Assembly (NCBI GenBank): GCA_014281115.1
Contig: JACONQ010000012.1
Location: 620,001-684,000, forward strand
Origin: Laburnicola sp. R22_1
Taxonomy: Eukaryota; Ascomycota; Dothideomycetes; Pleosporales; Didymosphaeriaceae
Length of the DNA stretch: 64,000 nucleotides
Reading direction: 5' to 3'
Shown: piece by piece, positions 11,560 to 24,081 of the stretch
Numbering within the stretch: the first letter of the stretch is position 1
How the letters are laid out: each line of letters opens with the position of its first letter
Translations under genes and position numbers: made by a program
The notes under the pieces: model-generated
Told to the model about the DNA's origin: nothing
What the model saw: only the letters and a program-made list of their open reading frames with translations
Database searches by the model: none

Positions 11560-12666
11560 GTAGTAAAGAAATTAGTTAAAAAGACTTTGTAGTAAACTTT
11601 ATAAAAGACAAATCTATAATTAAACAGAATACTAAAATAATAATAGAATCTCTATATAATAAATATAGACAATATAGTAACAGATAATATTTCATTTGCT
11701 AAAAAGGTTATTAATAAAAATAAAACTATTAGTAACTATAAAGAGAACTTAATATATTTCTATTATAGTCATTTTAGACATAAAAATCTAGACGTTATAA
11801 ATAAAATACTAGGTATAACTAAACCTACTAACTATAAAATTAATTGCTCTAGCTATATAAAAGCTAAACTAACAAATAATAATAGTAGAGAAATTACTAC
11901 TATAGTAGATAATTACTTAGATAAAATAGTAATTAATTTATATAGGCCTATTACCATCTCTAATAATAATTATAAATATATTATATTCTTTCTAGACTCT
12001 ACTACTAGAAAATTAGAATTTAAACTATTAAGACATAAATTAGAATTGTTTAAAGCCTTTAAAGATTTTAAAACAAAAGTTAGAAACTAAAGCAATTAAA
12101 AAATTAAAATTATTAAAATAGATAATGGCACGGAATTTGCTAATAGTAATTTTGCGCTATTTAATAAATAAAATAGTATTATTTACTAATATAATTCGCT
12201 ATATACACCCGAACAAAATAGTTTAATTAAAAGAATAAATAGAACTATAATAGAAATAGCTAAAAGCTAATTATTTAATAGTAATTTGCTAACTAGTTAC
12301 TAGTAATACGCTGTTAAAAACGCAGTATATATATATAATATTACACTATATAGTAATTTAAATTTTATAAGCCTAAATAAAAATCTTTATAAAAAGAAAC
12401 CTAACTATAATAATATTAAAATCTAGGGCTTACTAAGTTACTACTTAGTTAAATAATAATTAACTAACCTAGAGCCTAAAGTTAAAATAGGTATACTAGT
12501 AGATTATAATAACTATAATTATAAAATATTAGATCTAAAAGATAATAAACTAGTATATACTAGAGATGTTAAAATTCTTAAAAATTACTTTTATAACTTT
12601 AATAACGACTCTAATAAAGAAGTTAATATACTATTTAATAGTAAGAATAATATATACCTAGGTAAT
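11560..12666 (+). pseudogene. Ty1/copia integrase-region remnant
   Basis: Plus-strand translation shows a pre-integrase zinc region remnant (INCSSYIKAKL), then the integrase core: NLYRPITISNNNYKYIIFFL, IKIDNGTEFANSNF and YTPEQNSLIKRINRTIIE. The second Asp and the Glu are present; the first Asp position reads Asn, consistent with G-to-A. Several stops interrupt it. The downstream end is cut at 12667 by an inverted LTR-A. No LTRs were identified for it. Confidence 0.82.
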
Positions 12667-13124
12667 TGTTAAAACTATATTAGTAAGCAAAAATAAATAA
12701 TAAAATAACATGATAGAATTTCGCTATTATAATAAAAGATAAATAGATAAATAACTATAAGCTACCTAAAATAACTAAAATAGTCGTTTCGATAATAAGT
12801 TACAATTAAAGCCAAAGTTAACTTTAAGTAACGCATAAAAAGTTTACTAAAAGTTAATTATAAGAAATCTAATATTATATATATTAAATTACTTAAAACT
12901 AAAAACAAAATATAATATATAACTAACCTAATAAATATTATAAAATACGCTATCGTAATATAAATAAGCTCGTAATTAATTTTTCTAAACTAATAACTTT
13001 TAATAACTTGTCGCAATTAAGCGCTTTAATAATTTTGAGCAATTGCTATAAAAGATTAAAAATAATATACTAAACAAGGCAATATTGTATATATTAAATT
13101 ACTTATTACTAAAAATAAAATACA
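12667..13124 (-). mobile_element. LTR-A partial copy, inverted
   Basis: Begins TGTTAAAAC, the reverse of the LTR-A end, and follows the family for about 460 bp. It then meets a forward LTR-A copy head-on at 13125. It ends the copia remnant on its left. Confidence 0.8.
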
Positions 13125-14227
13125 TATAAAAATTAGATAAATAGATAAGAAGGTAATCTAGTTAGTATTATTAAACTAGTTAATTAATTTTAATAAACTA
13201 GCTACCTAGCAATCTATATACAAAATTATTTAGACTAACTAACACTTAGTTTTATATAGTTTAATTATGCCTTTAACTTTTATGCGTGCTACTATTTTAA
13301 ACTAATATTTAAACTAGTATTTTATATACGAGCTTTTATTTTATATACAAGCTATTATTTTATATATAGAGTAGTATTTTATATATAAGCTATTATTTTA
13401 TATACAAACTAGTATTTTATATGCAAACTAGTGTTTTATATATAAACTAGTGTTTTATATATAAACTAGTGTTTTATATACAAACTAGTATATTATGTAT
13501 AAACTAGTGTTTTATATACAAACTAGTGTTTTATATACAAACTAGTGTTTTATATACAAACTAGTATTTTATATACAAACTAGTGTTTTATATACAAACT
13601 AGTATTTTATATACAAACTAGTGTTTTATATACGAGCTATTATTTTATATATAAACTTTATTTTACTATTACTTAGTTGTAATGTTAATAATAAACGCCT
13701 TCTTTTAGAATAATTTATTACTTTTTAGTTTATTATACACTAATATATTTTATATTATAAAATTAGTCTTTTATATGTTATATTTTATTTTTAGTAATAA
13801 GTAATTTAATACACATACTATTTTCTTGTTTAGCATATTCTTATTAGCAATTGCTTAAAATTATTAAAGCGCTTAATTGCGACAAGTTTGTTAAAAGTTA
13901 TTAATTTAGAAAAATTAATTACGAGCTTATTTATATAATGATAGCGTATTTTATAATCTTTATTAGGTTAGTTTTATATTATAATTTGTTTTTAGTTTTA
14001 AGTAATTTAATATATATAATACTAGATTTCTTATAATTATCTTTTAGTAAACCTTTTATATATCACTTAAAGTTAACTTAGACTTTAATTATAACTTATT
14101 GTTAGAACGACTATTTTCGTTAGTTTTAGGTAGCTTATAGTTATTTATCTATTTATCTTTTATTATAATAGCGACATTCTAATATGTTATTTTATTATTT
14201 ATTTTGCTTACTAATATAGTTTTAATA
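13125..14227 (+). mobile_element. LTR-A copy with the longest tandem array
   Basis: The 5' end reads as a transition-altered TGTGAAAAG, and the 3' end is at TTTTAATA. It includes about 18 units of the 19-bp repeat at 13310-13650. No matching target duplication was found, so a rearrangement is likely. Confidence 0.82.
13310..13650. repeat. 19-bp minisatellite within LTR-A
   Basis: Units of the form aactagtgttttatataca repeat head to tail with transition variants. Homologous arrays of different length lie in every long LTR-A copy: about 3930-4110, 22730-22960, 45375-45545 and 47075-47325. Confidence 0.9.
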
Positions 14228-14640
14228 AGTAGGCTTACTAAAGGACTAGATTAATTATACTATATACTATCTTTATATAACTTTTAATTCTTAAGTATAA
14301 CACTATCCTTTTATATAGAGGCCTAAGTAATAATATAGTAATATTTATATAATAATAATAGCTCTTTGCTATTATATTATTAGCAAGGCTAGAGGATAGA
14401 CTAAAATATAGTAGTAGGCAACTATTAAAAAAAAGATATTTTTTATATATTACTAGAGCGCGCGCACATAGCTATAGTAGAAAGAAGTTAGTTACTATTA
14501 TACTTATTATTATTATTATTATTATTATAGTAAAAAATTTATTAAAGAAATTATTAATTATGTAACACAGTGGTTAGTTAAACAGCTAGCCTAAGATTAC
14601 GTAATATTATAGATTAACCCTAGGAGAGAAGTAATATATA
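14228..14640 (-). repeat. Repeat family B, copy 2, inverted
   Basis: Reverse complement matches 42600-43190 at several blocks, including the agagcgcgcgcacatagc region and the gtaacacagtgg edge. It abuts LTR-A at 14227. Confidence 0.68.
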
Positions 14641-14779
14641 AGTATATAGAAAGAATTAGCCTATAATTTTAAAGCACTAAGCTTAAACTTATTAAAAAAA
14701 TAAGCTAGAATTTTAGATTTAGTAAGTAAATTAAATAAAATTACTATATATAAAAAAGCTAAAGGGCTAAACTATATAT

Positions 14780-15130
14780 ACGCTTGTATACTAGGACTAC
14801 CTTATAGATAGTTAAGTATACCCGCCCCTGGCGCTAAATAAGTATCTAAATAGAATAGAACTCTAGCGTAGTTACTTTAACCGCTACTTTAATAGTAGTA
14901 GCGCACATCTTTAGTATATACTTTTTAGTAATAGTAAGTACTTTTTTAAGAATAATATTAATGCCTAAAAGAATAGTAGGTCGTAGAGAGATAGTAGGAG
15001 ATTTATTAAGGACAACCTTAATATAGTAATAGAGTAATAGTATATTTAGTATATATTGCTTTTATCCTACTACTTATAAGAAATATACTTATTAATATAT
15101 TAACTTATATTATTTGCGATAATCTAGATA
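14780..15130 (-). repeat. Repeat family D, copy 2, inverted
   Basis: Reverse complement resembles 1081-1400, including the unit around taatagagtaatagtatat. Class unknown. Confidence 0.5.
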
Positions 15131-15570
15131 GCAGTTTATAACTTAGAATAGTAAAGAAGAAATAGCTTATAGCGTAGCTGCGCTAAAGTCTTATCTTGCC
15201 TAGAGTTCTAAATAGCTTCTTTATAAAGATTTTGCTTATAGAAGTAGCCCTACACTAAAACTACTAAGCTTACTTAGTAGTTTAAACGCTATTTTTTTAT
15301 AATTTTCTTTTTAACACTCTTTTTAATTACTAAGTAGGGAGATCTACTTTTTTATTATATTATTGTAAAAGTAAATAAATAGATAAGAAGGTAATCGAGT
15401 TAGTATTATTAAACTAATTAATTAATTTTAATAAACTGGCTACCTAGCAATCTATATACAAAATAATTTAGACTAATAAACACTTAGTTTTATATAGTTT
15501 AATTATGCCTTTAACTTTTATACGTGCTAGTGTTTTAAACTAATATTTAAACTAGTATTTTATATGCAAT

Positions 15571-15789
15571 TATAAGAGAGCAATTAGACTTAATTATTAA
15601 ATAGATTAAATTACTATAATGAGGATACTAGGTGTCGCATACTACCTGTGTAACAGTGGTTCTAAGGGCGCGCTAGTACTACCTAATTGGGACTAGCGCG
15701 CGGGGCCGGATTAACGTTAGGCCAACTGGGTCGGATTAACGTTAGGCTGACTAGAGGTCCGATGGGCTAATAGGCGACAATTCCTAACA
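15571..15789 (-). repeat. 3' LTR of gypsy family 1
   Basis: 219 bp. It differs from its partner at 22502-22720 at about 28 positions, all of which I read as C/T or G/A transitions, as RIP predicts. Confidence 0.95.
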
Positions 15790-15792
15790 TTA

Positions 15793-15806
15793 CCCCCCCC
15801 CCTCTA
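15793..15806 (-). other. Polypurine tract of gypsy family 1
   Basis: A long G run (C run on the plus strand) next to an LTR edge at 15789, the expected site for plus-strand DNA priming. Confidence 0.8.
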
Positions 15807-16899
15807 AAAGCCTTAGCTCCGGCGAGGCAAACTAAGAAAAACTATGCTAGAGGCGCTAATTACGTGGCTTAATAAATATTGTAAACTATTATAATTTATT
15901 ATAAACTATTATGGACTATTTAAGACTATTTAAGACTATCTAGAAATATTATAATAAGTAAAATAACTATTAGATAATCTCCTCTAGCACACAAGCTAGT
16001 AAAGTGAGCGCTCTACTATTACGCATTATAGTGGTTATGTCTAATAAGACGATTTAGACGTCTTCTTAGGTGTAGCCTAGAGAGAGGCCTATTACCTAAA
16101 AAGGTTATCTAAAACAGCCAGTTAGTGGGCGCTCTACATATCTGTCCTAGTAGTCTTACGGCATAATATTGTATTAAGAGGTACTTTAATCTTACGCATG
16201 TGCGTATATAAGGGCCAGAAGCTTAGGATTCCTAACTTTATTATTCTAAAGGTATATAACCATAAGATTCTTATATAACGCCAGATCTTTATATAGGACA
16301 TATGGGCTAGGTTTTCTATTATTGTCCCTATAATATGCTTTAACAGCTTTTTCGCAACCTAATATGTCTATATAGGGATAAGTAGCCCCTTATTGCCTAT
16401 TAAAGAATTCTTACAGCAATGGTCAATCTTGCTGTTAACTATAGAGTCGACGTAGTAGTTCTATAATCCTACTAGTAGGGTAATAGGCGTGTCTATTACG
16501 ACTATGCCCTCCTTATTAGGAAGCTAGATAGTCTTAGGGGCGTTATATAATAGCCAGGCGTAAAACCATGAGTGTACATTATAGTAACTTATGGGAAGCT
16601 CTAACTAGTACGTATAGTCGCGAAAGACCTTTATAATAGGAAACAGTCCCAAATTCTTAATATTTAGACCTTTGTTAGGATAGAGGGATAGAATATTACG
16701 CGCGTCCAAATAAACCATATCCCTAATAATATATGCTAGTATAGGTTATTGACTCTTATTCACGTAAAACTCTATTTTTAATTAGGCCTAGGCTAGATTT
16801 TTATTTATAAAGCGTATAATATCTTTAACACAATAAACTATTCGCTAGGCATTCTTATATTATAACTTCTTATAATAGTCTATTACCGTGACTAGGGTA

Positions 16900-19800
16900 A
16901 TAAGTTTAAAGCCCTATTGCAGCAAGTAGCCCTTAGTTATAAGTAATAGCGCGACTCTAGTAGATATACTTTCTTTATAATTTATGGCGAGTTATATAAT
17001 AGGCAACTAGTTAACCTAGTTATTCTACGTATAATTAACGTAACAACGTATATACGCCTTTAGAATAGTATTTATAATTTTTGTCTGCCTATTATCCTCT
17101 AGGTAAAAAGCTGTTGTGAGCGCGGGTTGCGTACCCACCTATCTATAGAGCTCTCTCCAAAAGTAGGACGTAAACTAGGCGCCATAGTCAGAAACAATAG
17201 TATTGGGAAATCCCTTCTCGTGCCATATATACTTAATAAAGGCTCTAATAATAACCTTAATATCTAGTAATAGAAGCGTAATATACTTATGTTGCTTAGA
17301 CAGGCAGTTAACTACTACTATAATATAATAATAGATAACTCTACTGCGCGTGTAATCTAATAATAAAGTAATAAAATTAATAGAGATATCTTTCTAAAAA
17401 CGCTTTGGCACTAGTAGTAGGCAAAGAAGTTTTTACTTCTATTCCTTAAATGGCTTTAAGCGGCAGTAGGTAATACAATTGCGTGTATAATAAGTAACTA
17501 TATTTATTATGCTAGGCTAGTAATAGTGCTGGCTAACCTTATAGTACGTTCCTCTTTTTCCTGCGTATCCTACTCCTAGGGGTTCATAACACAACTATAT
17601 AATATCTGTGCAGAGGACGTTATTAAAGGGGACGAAAATCTGTTTCTAGAAAAACACCAAATTATTAGTAACGTTACAGTCTTATAATTCCACCTTAATA
17701 TTGTGGTTATATATTACCACTACTAGAAGATGTTATATATCCTATTGCTTTATCGCAATAATCTATTATAGGATAGAATCTTTGGCAATTACCTATTTTA
17801 ACTAGTCTATTATACTAACGTAACTCTATAAAAAGGAATCCTCGCTTAGCAACTCTGCCTATTCTGGCAAAGTGGCCTCGCGACTCTCTAAAGGACTGTT
17901 GTTAACTATCCTATCTTTGACAGGTCTCTCCTTACTAAGATGGTATAATCTTGCGGCAAGGCTGACTACTAACTCCTCTATTCCTACTAGTATTTATGCG
18001 AGGTAAGTAGCGTGCAACACTTCTTTGGCGAAATGCTTTGTAAGCAGTGTGACTGCTAGTGGGGTAGGTTTAACATAGTTAGACGTAAGAATTATTTGCG
18101 CTTAGTGTTAAAGATAATTGTCTAGTACGTTACGTGGCAAGTCACTCAGATAATAGGTAAGAGAATTAGGCTTTCTACCCTGCCTACCCGGCTAGTAAGT
18201 AATCTTAAAGTTAAACTTAGAGAGGAATTCCGCCCAGCAAGCCTAATAATAGTTTAACTATTTTGTGGTTATAAATCACTCTAGTGCTTTGTAGTCTAAT
18301 ATTATATTAATAAGCAATCTATTAAATAGCTTAGGTCGCTAGTCTTTAAAAGCCTTAATAATTGCGAGAAGTTTCTTGTTATAAATTGCGTAGTTACACT
18401 TCGCTAGTATTATTTTTATAGATATAAAGATAATAGGACGCAGGGCGTCCTTATATATTTAAGATAAGACTATAGTAATAATAAAGTCTAACGCGTCTAT
18501 CTTAACCTACGTCTCTAGGTCTAGGTTAAAATGTGCCAGGATTAGGGCTATTATAAACGCATTCTTAAGCTACTTAAATACTTTAGTGGCAGGGCTTTAC
18601 AGGTTAAGAGGGAACTCTGCAAAAGCCTCTTTGCGGGTTATTAGCGCTCTTGCTAAGCTTAAGTAGCTAATAATAAATCGCCTATAAAAGTTTGTAAATT
18701 CTAAAAATAACTACACCTTATGTACGTTAGTAGAGAGCTGCCATTTAGTTATAACACAGATCTTAGTAGGATCCATCTTAATACTATTAATAGTAAGAAT
18801 AAGTCCTAGGTATTTAACCTTCTTAACTGCGAACTCGCACTTATTAATATTAAGGTATAGCCTAGCCTTTTTTAAGCGTTAATAGACTCTGCGGACGTGG
18901 TCCTTATATTTAACTAACATCTTGCTAAAGACTAGGACATTATTAATATATGTTAAATAAAATGTATCTAGATATTTCTATAGTATCTTATTAATATAAG
19001 ACTAGAAAGTCGCTAGTGCATTACACAATCTAAAAGGCATAATAAGGTATTTAAACAACCCATACTATATTGTAAAGGCGGTTTTATATTTGTCTTCATC
19101 CTTAATACGCATTTTATAGAAGGCCGCGATAATTTTAAGAACGCTAAACTACTATACCCTAGATAGTTAGGAGAGTATCTTACAGATATTAGGTAGCGCG
19201 TTCTTGTTTTTTATCATAGCGGCGTTTAGCTAACAGTAGTTAATATAGATACGCAGGCCTCTATTAGGCTTCTTAATAACTAGCACTAGAGTTGCAAAAT
19301 CTAAGGTACTGCATTGCACCTTACTCATACTAAGCTTCTTGTTAACGTACGCCTTTACTGCCAGAGCCTCCTTTCTGCTCATACTATATAGCTGGGCGGT
19401 AGAGTGCTTTGCCCTAGGTTCTAAGTTAATCTTATAGTCTACCCCAGACTAATAAGGCAGAAGCTAGTCTTCTGGCACTATAAAAGCCTCCTACTTGTCC
19501 TAAAGCCAGGCAGATAGTAACTTTAGTATCTCCTTCTTTGTCTTATTAGGTTAATTTATCTTCTAATAAAACTTATTAAAGTCTTCTTAGGTTAAAGCTA
19601 CAAGATTAACACAAAACAGCTACATAAACATAGCCTTAACGTTAGCGGCGTTGTCTAACTCACTCTTATTATTAACCCTACTAAGCTTCTTAAGTTGCTG
19701 CATATATTCGGGATATAGCCAGGTGGCGTGGTAGTCGGCCTTAAGAGCCATGAGCGAAGCGGCGTATCTAGAGACAACTTTAATATCCATTCTAGCATAC

Positions 19801-20000
19801 GTAGGATGCGGCGTCCTTAGTTTAGGCAACTATTGTTAACAACCCTTGCTAGTAACAATAACTAGAAGCTCTTTTATATAGCAGTTACTTATACAATAGA
19901 GCTTATTAAAGGTTATAGTCTTGTCTTTCTAATTAATATTTAGGTTGTGGATACTTAACTATAATATGCCAAAGATAATGTTATATCCTAATATATCGAT
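16900..20000 (-). pseudogene. Gypsy family 1 pol remnant (RT, RNase H, integrase)
   Basis: Minus-strand translation shows, in order: an RT region near 19440-18720 (DYKINLEPRAKHSTAQ; YGLFKYLIMPF; YINNVLVFSK where the active site YxDD has become YINN; NINKCEFAVKKVKYLGLIL), RNase H near 18600-18100 (ADALS-type end eroded; LLAIIKAFKD), and integrase near 17480-16900 (SINFITLLL; FPNTIVSDYGA; TAFYLEDNRQT; INYKESIST). Integrase keeps the second Asp and the Glu. Stop codons break the frame repeatedly, and the RT Asp-to-Asn change fits G-to-A mutation. It cannot encode a full polyprotein. Limits are approximate. Confidence 0.9.
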
Positions 20001-22480
20001 AATATATGCTAACTTCTTAGAGAAGTGGTCCCTATGGTATATAGGCAACATCGCCGCCTTCGTAAGTACTTATTTTGTAATGCTATTACTAAGACGTAGG
20101 CAGATAGGCTTCTTAAGCGAGACTATATAGAGTCTATAATAAGCGACGTAGTTTTTACTTACGCACGTATTTGTTACGCCTAAATCTATAAGACTGTTAA
20201 TAATAATTCTGCCTCTATTAGTAGTCTAGAGCTAACACTTAAAGACAAATTATGCTCTATATATTAGTGGTGTGTTCTTGTTAAGCGAGTTTGCGTAGAG
20301 TTTAACAACCTGCTAGGGCTATAATAACTATTAAGTTAGCTATAGCTTTAGCTCTTTAATCTTACGTAAAAGTTTTAGTAATAACTCTTAAGGTCTCTAC
20401 TAATAACTTTTAATAGGGATATCTAGTTTTCTAATAGGTTAGTTTTAGTTAACGCGGTAGAAGCTAGTAACAAAGATTAGATATTAACCGCAGCGAGGCC
20501 TACGTTAATAAGGGCCTTAATCTTATTAGCTAGTTGCTATAGTTTGCCCTTATATAAAGCGTCCTTATTTTTGCAATAGTGGCCTTTCTTACTATATTTA
20601 ATATAGTGTCCTTTGTCTATTAGTAACTTAACCTAGGCGTTAGTATAACTAGAAATATTGCCACTAGTATTGTTACTTCTACCACAACTGTCTTCCCTAC
20701 TATAACTGTCTTAATTATTATTATTGTTGCCCCGCTGCTACGTAGGGCCCTACAGCTTTAAGATTGTGGCCTAATAACGTATCTTTTTAATAAATAATAA
20801 CTATGAGTCTAAGTTTAACTATTGCTTGTCGGCCTCTAACTACGATAATTTTAAGAGTTAGATAGTAGTAATAATTTTTTACTAATTAGGAATATTAATA
20901 GGTGCAGTCGTAATCTTAAATTAGGACAGCTATCCTTTAAAGCTTTTGCGGTCTCTAATCTTTAACTAGTTGCCCTATATGGCTGCATACGCCTTACTTA
21001 TAGGATTTGCCGCTATGTAGCTATAGTCTAATATATTAAAAATGTCTTTAGTAGACTAAAAGGCACTAGGCTTATTAAAGTCCATACAATGCTCTAAGCG
21101 TTAATACACCACATTAAGGGTGTAATTAAAAATAAACTCTATCTTAGCGTATTTAGTTATAAAGATATAGTTATACGCGCTTAGGTATAAGTGTATAGAA
21201 CTCTTCTATAGTTTGTAATTCTTGTAGTTATCTAAGCCTTTAAACTTGTTAGGCTTATAAAGATAATGGCCAGAAGCCTAACTAATGCCTATTAATATAG
21301 ATATTAACTAGCCACTAGGTGTGTTAGCACGAGCGGCACAGCTAGTGTTTATAGTAGGTATTATAAGTTATAGGGTGCCTGCTTATAACGCGGCATATGT
21401 CTAAGCGTAGTGCTATTAGATAATCTTAAGATCTTTAGCGTTTAGATCTTATTATATATGTAGTAGTATGTTAGGTGTGGGGTAAATGTTGCTGCCTTTA
21501 GCTAATCTTCTAGATCTGCGACTTTTCGCTCTTATTTCTTTGTGCAGGCATAGTATAGTTCTTTAAGCTCCTTTAACTAGTTGATACAAGTAAGCGTCTC
21601 TATTACCTAGGTTTTACGCTAGGCTGAATAATGATACTTAACCTATAGGTTGCGCTCCGCTTCTAATAGAGAAAGTTATGCGCATTTTGCTAACTCTATA
21701 GTGCAGTTATAGTAATCTTCTAACTTAGCCTCCTACTAATATTCTTAGTAAACCTTATTTTCTAACTTAGCGGCGCTGTTAGCGTGCCCTACAAAATGGC
21801 CAAAAAGTAACTTTGGCTATTTGCGGGTGGACGTGGCTTTTTATAATGACTTGCTATCGTAAATATCTACTACTATCTTTGATTCTAGCTTAGTGTCTTT
21901 AGTGAGTAAGTAAAAGACTTTAAAATAGAGTAGTAGTGCGTTAGTATTCTTGTTGTATTAAAGTTATAGCTGTGTATTTCTAGTAGGCTGCTCTATAACG
22001 TTAAAAATAAATTTCCTACTAGAACTGCAATGCTATTCACGCGATAGCCTATCTATTATTAGTTTGGAGTACTTTACTGTGCCACTAATAGGAATTTCTA
22101 TAGGCTAACTATCTAAGGTAATATACTTACTAGCGCTACTTACGCTACCTATACTAAGTATATTTAAGTTCTTTTTATTTAAATCTTTTATAATACAAGG
22201 CGTAGGAGTCTATAGGGCAGTTCCGAACTATTAAGTTGCACTCTTATTAGTTAGAATAGTAGGCCTGCTTGTGTGCCACCCCCTAGAGATGTTTTCACAG
22301 TTTACTATTTTATTAGTAGTACTAATAGTGTTATAAAATTAAACTAATAGTTTGGGGTTATTAAGCCTAGCTATACACTATTGCAGGTGTAGTTCCTCTT
22401 GCTATAAGAGCGTAATATACGTTATTACGAGTTGTAAGTTAATTAAAAGCCTATTATGGCTTACGCTTTATTTTAAGTAT
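20000..22480 (-). pseudogene. Gypsy family 1 gag remnant
   Basis: Lies between the 5' LTR and pol in the element's orientation. A zinc-knuckle remnant (SKKGHYCKNKD) sits near 20580-20610. The remainder aligns with the gag-side fragment of the same family at 1916-3749 (shared GC-rich blocks around the Gly/Asn-rich stretch, 20700-20760 against 3660-3720). Frames carry stops. Confidence 0.75.
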
Positions 22481-22501
22481 GTTTTTGTTAATCTAGTATA
22501 A

Positions 22502-22720
22502 TATAAGAAAGCAATTAGGCTTAATTATTAAATAGGTTAAATTACTATAATGAGGATACTAGGTGCCGCATACTACCTATATGGCAGCGGTCCTAAGAGC
22601 GCGCTAGTACTACCTAATTAGGACTAGCGCGTGGGGCCGGATTAATATTAGGCTAACTAGGTTAGATTAACGTCGGGCTGACTAGAGGTCCGATAGGCCA
22701 ATGGGCGGTAATCTCTAACA
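22502..22720 (-). repeat. 5' LTR of gypsy family 1
   Basis: 219 bp, same length and ends as the 3' LTR. The internal region begins just below 22502 on the minus strand. Confidence 0.95.
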
Positions 22721-24081
22721 GTAATAGTGTTTTATATACAAGCTATTATTTTATATACAGACTAGTATTTTATATACAAGCTATTATTTTATATACAAAC
22801 TAGTGTTTTATATACAAACTAGTGTTTTAAATATAAACTAGTGTTTTATATACAAACTAGTATTTTATATATAGACTAGTATTTTATATATAGACTAGTA
22901 TTTTATATATAGACTAGTATTTTATATATAAGCTATTATTTTATATATAAACTTTATTTTACTATTACTTAGTTATAATATTAATAATAAACGCCTTATT
23001 TTAGAATAATTTATTCCTCCTTAGTTTATTATACGCTAATATATTTTATATTATAAAATAAGTCTTTTATATATTATATTTTATATTTTAGTAATAAGTA
23101 ATTTAATATATATAATATTACCTTATTTAGTATATTCTTTTTAATCTTTTTATTAATTGCTTAAAATTGTTAAAGCGCTTACTTGCGATAAGTTATTAAA
23201 AGTTATTAATTTAGAAAAATTAATTACGAGTTTGTTTAAATTATAATAGCGTATTTTATAATATTTATTAGGTTAGTTTTATATTATATTTTGTTTTTAG
23301 TTTTAAGTAATTTAATATATATAATATTAGATTTCTTATAATTATCTTTTAGTAAACTTTTTGTGTGTTACTTAAAGTTAACTTTGGCTTTAATTATAAC
23401 TTATTATTGGAACGACTATTTTCGTTATTTTTAGGTAGCTTATAGTTATTTATCTATTTATCTTTTATTATAATAGCGAAATTCTAACATGTTATTTTAT
23501 TATTTATTTTGCTTACTAATATAGTTGTAACAATTATTTAAGATAAAAGCCTTTGTTATGCTACCCCTAGGTAGTTAATTTAACGCCACACATATATACG
23601 CTTATAAAAAAGAATTAAAGCTAAAATAGTACTACTTACATAATTATAGGCACGTGATCGCACCTAGTTTGCCTTATTTCTGCGACACTGTGAGATGCCG
23701 TTAGTGTTTGAAAATTGGACCAAGCCGGGCTTGGAATCCCTAGTGGTCGTTAGCTTCGGTTAACTTCCGTTAGCTTGTCGGATAGAGCCCTTCGAGGTCT
23801 GCCAAAAATGGAAGCTATGCAGGAGTTTAGCCTACTCAGTCCTAATAGCCCTTCGGCCGGGTATTTTTCCGAAAATCGTGCGATTAGGCCCGAGTACTAC
23901 ACACACCGTAGCATTAAAAGATATGGCACCAAGACCACAGAGGCGCCTGCTGCTAGGCACGGCAAATCTAGCAAGCACACGCACACTTCAAGAGAACATT
24001 TTAGTCTTCTCCGAAGCGTATAACGAATCAACGAACTGTACAGGTGGAAATTGCTTGACGCTAGCACAGCTACAGGACGCA

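Larger units (their letters stand above)
15571..22720 (-). mobile_element. Complete Ty3/gypsy LTR retrotransposon (gypsy family 1)
   Basis: Two LTRs of 219 bp each (15571-15789 and 22502-22720) bound a 7150-bp element. The 5-bp target duplication is gcaat at 15566-15570 and gtaat at 22721-22725, one C-to-T apart. Read on the minus strand, LTRs begin TGTTAG. A polypurine tract abuts the 3' LTR (15793-15806, Cs on the plus strand). Gag, reverse transcriptase, RNase H and integrase follow in gypsy order on the minus strand, with scattered stops. The element is inserted inside a solo LTR of another family. It is GC-richer and better preserved than neighbouring elements, so it is probably younger. 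Confidence 0.95.
15364..23532 (+). mobile_element. Solo LTR of family A, split by the gypsy insertion
   Basis: LTR-A sequence 15364-15570 resumes at 22726-23532; gypsy family 1 plus its duplicated target lies between. Outer target duplication attat is seen at 15359-15363 and 23533-23537. No internal region accompanies it. The gypsy landed within the LTR's 19-bp tandem array. Confidence 0.93.
15297..23605 (-). mobile_element. SINE-like family 2 copy split by the solo LTR-A
   Basis: Family sequence runs from about 15297 to 15363 and resumes at 23538 to about 23605 (aagataaaagcctttg, ctaggtagttaatttaacgcc). The LTR and its attat duplication lie in between. Outer ends are approximate. Confidence 0.83.
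1..23640. other. AT-rich, RIP-like transposon desert 1
   Basis: Continuous AT-rich, TpA-rich DNA in which every retroelement frame is broken by TAA/TAG. Repeat copies differ mainly by transitions. No cellular gene can be supported. Islands of higher GC are confined to gypsy family 1 (1697-3749 and 15571-22720). Elements within it are listed separately. Confidence 0.9.

Noticed and set aside
13310..13650. CRISPR array
   Set aside because: The 19-bp units are directly adjacent without unique spacers, occur inside an LTR and the genome is eukaryotic.
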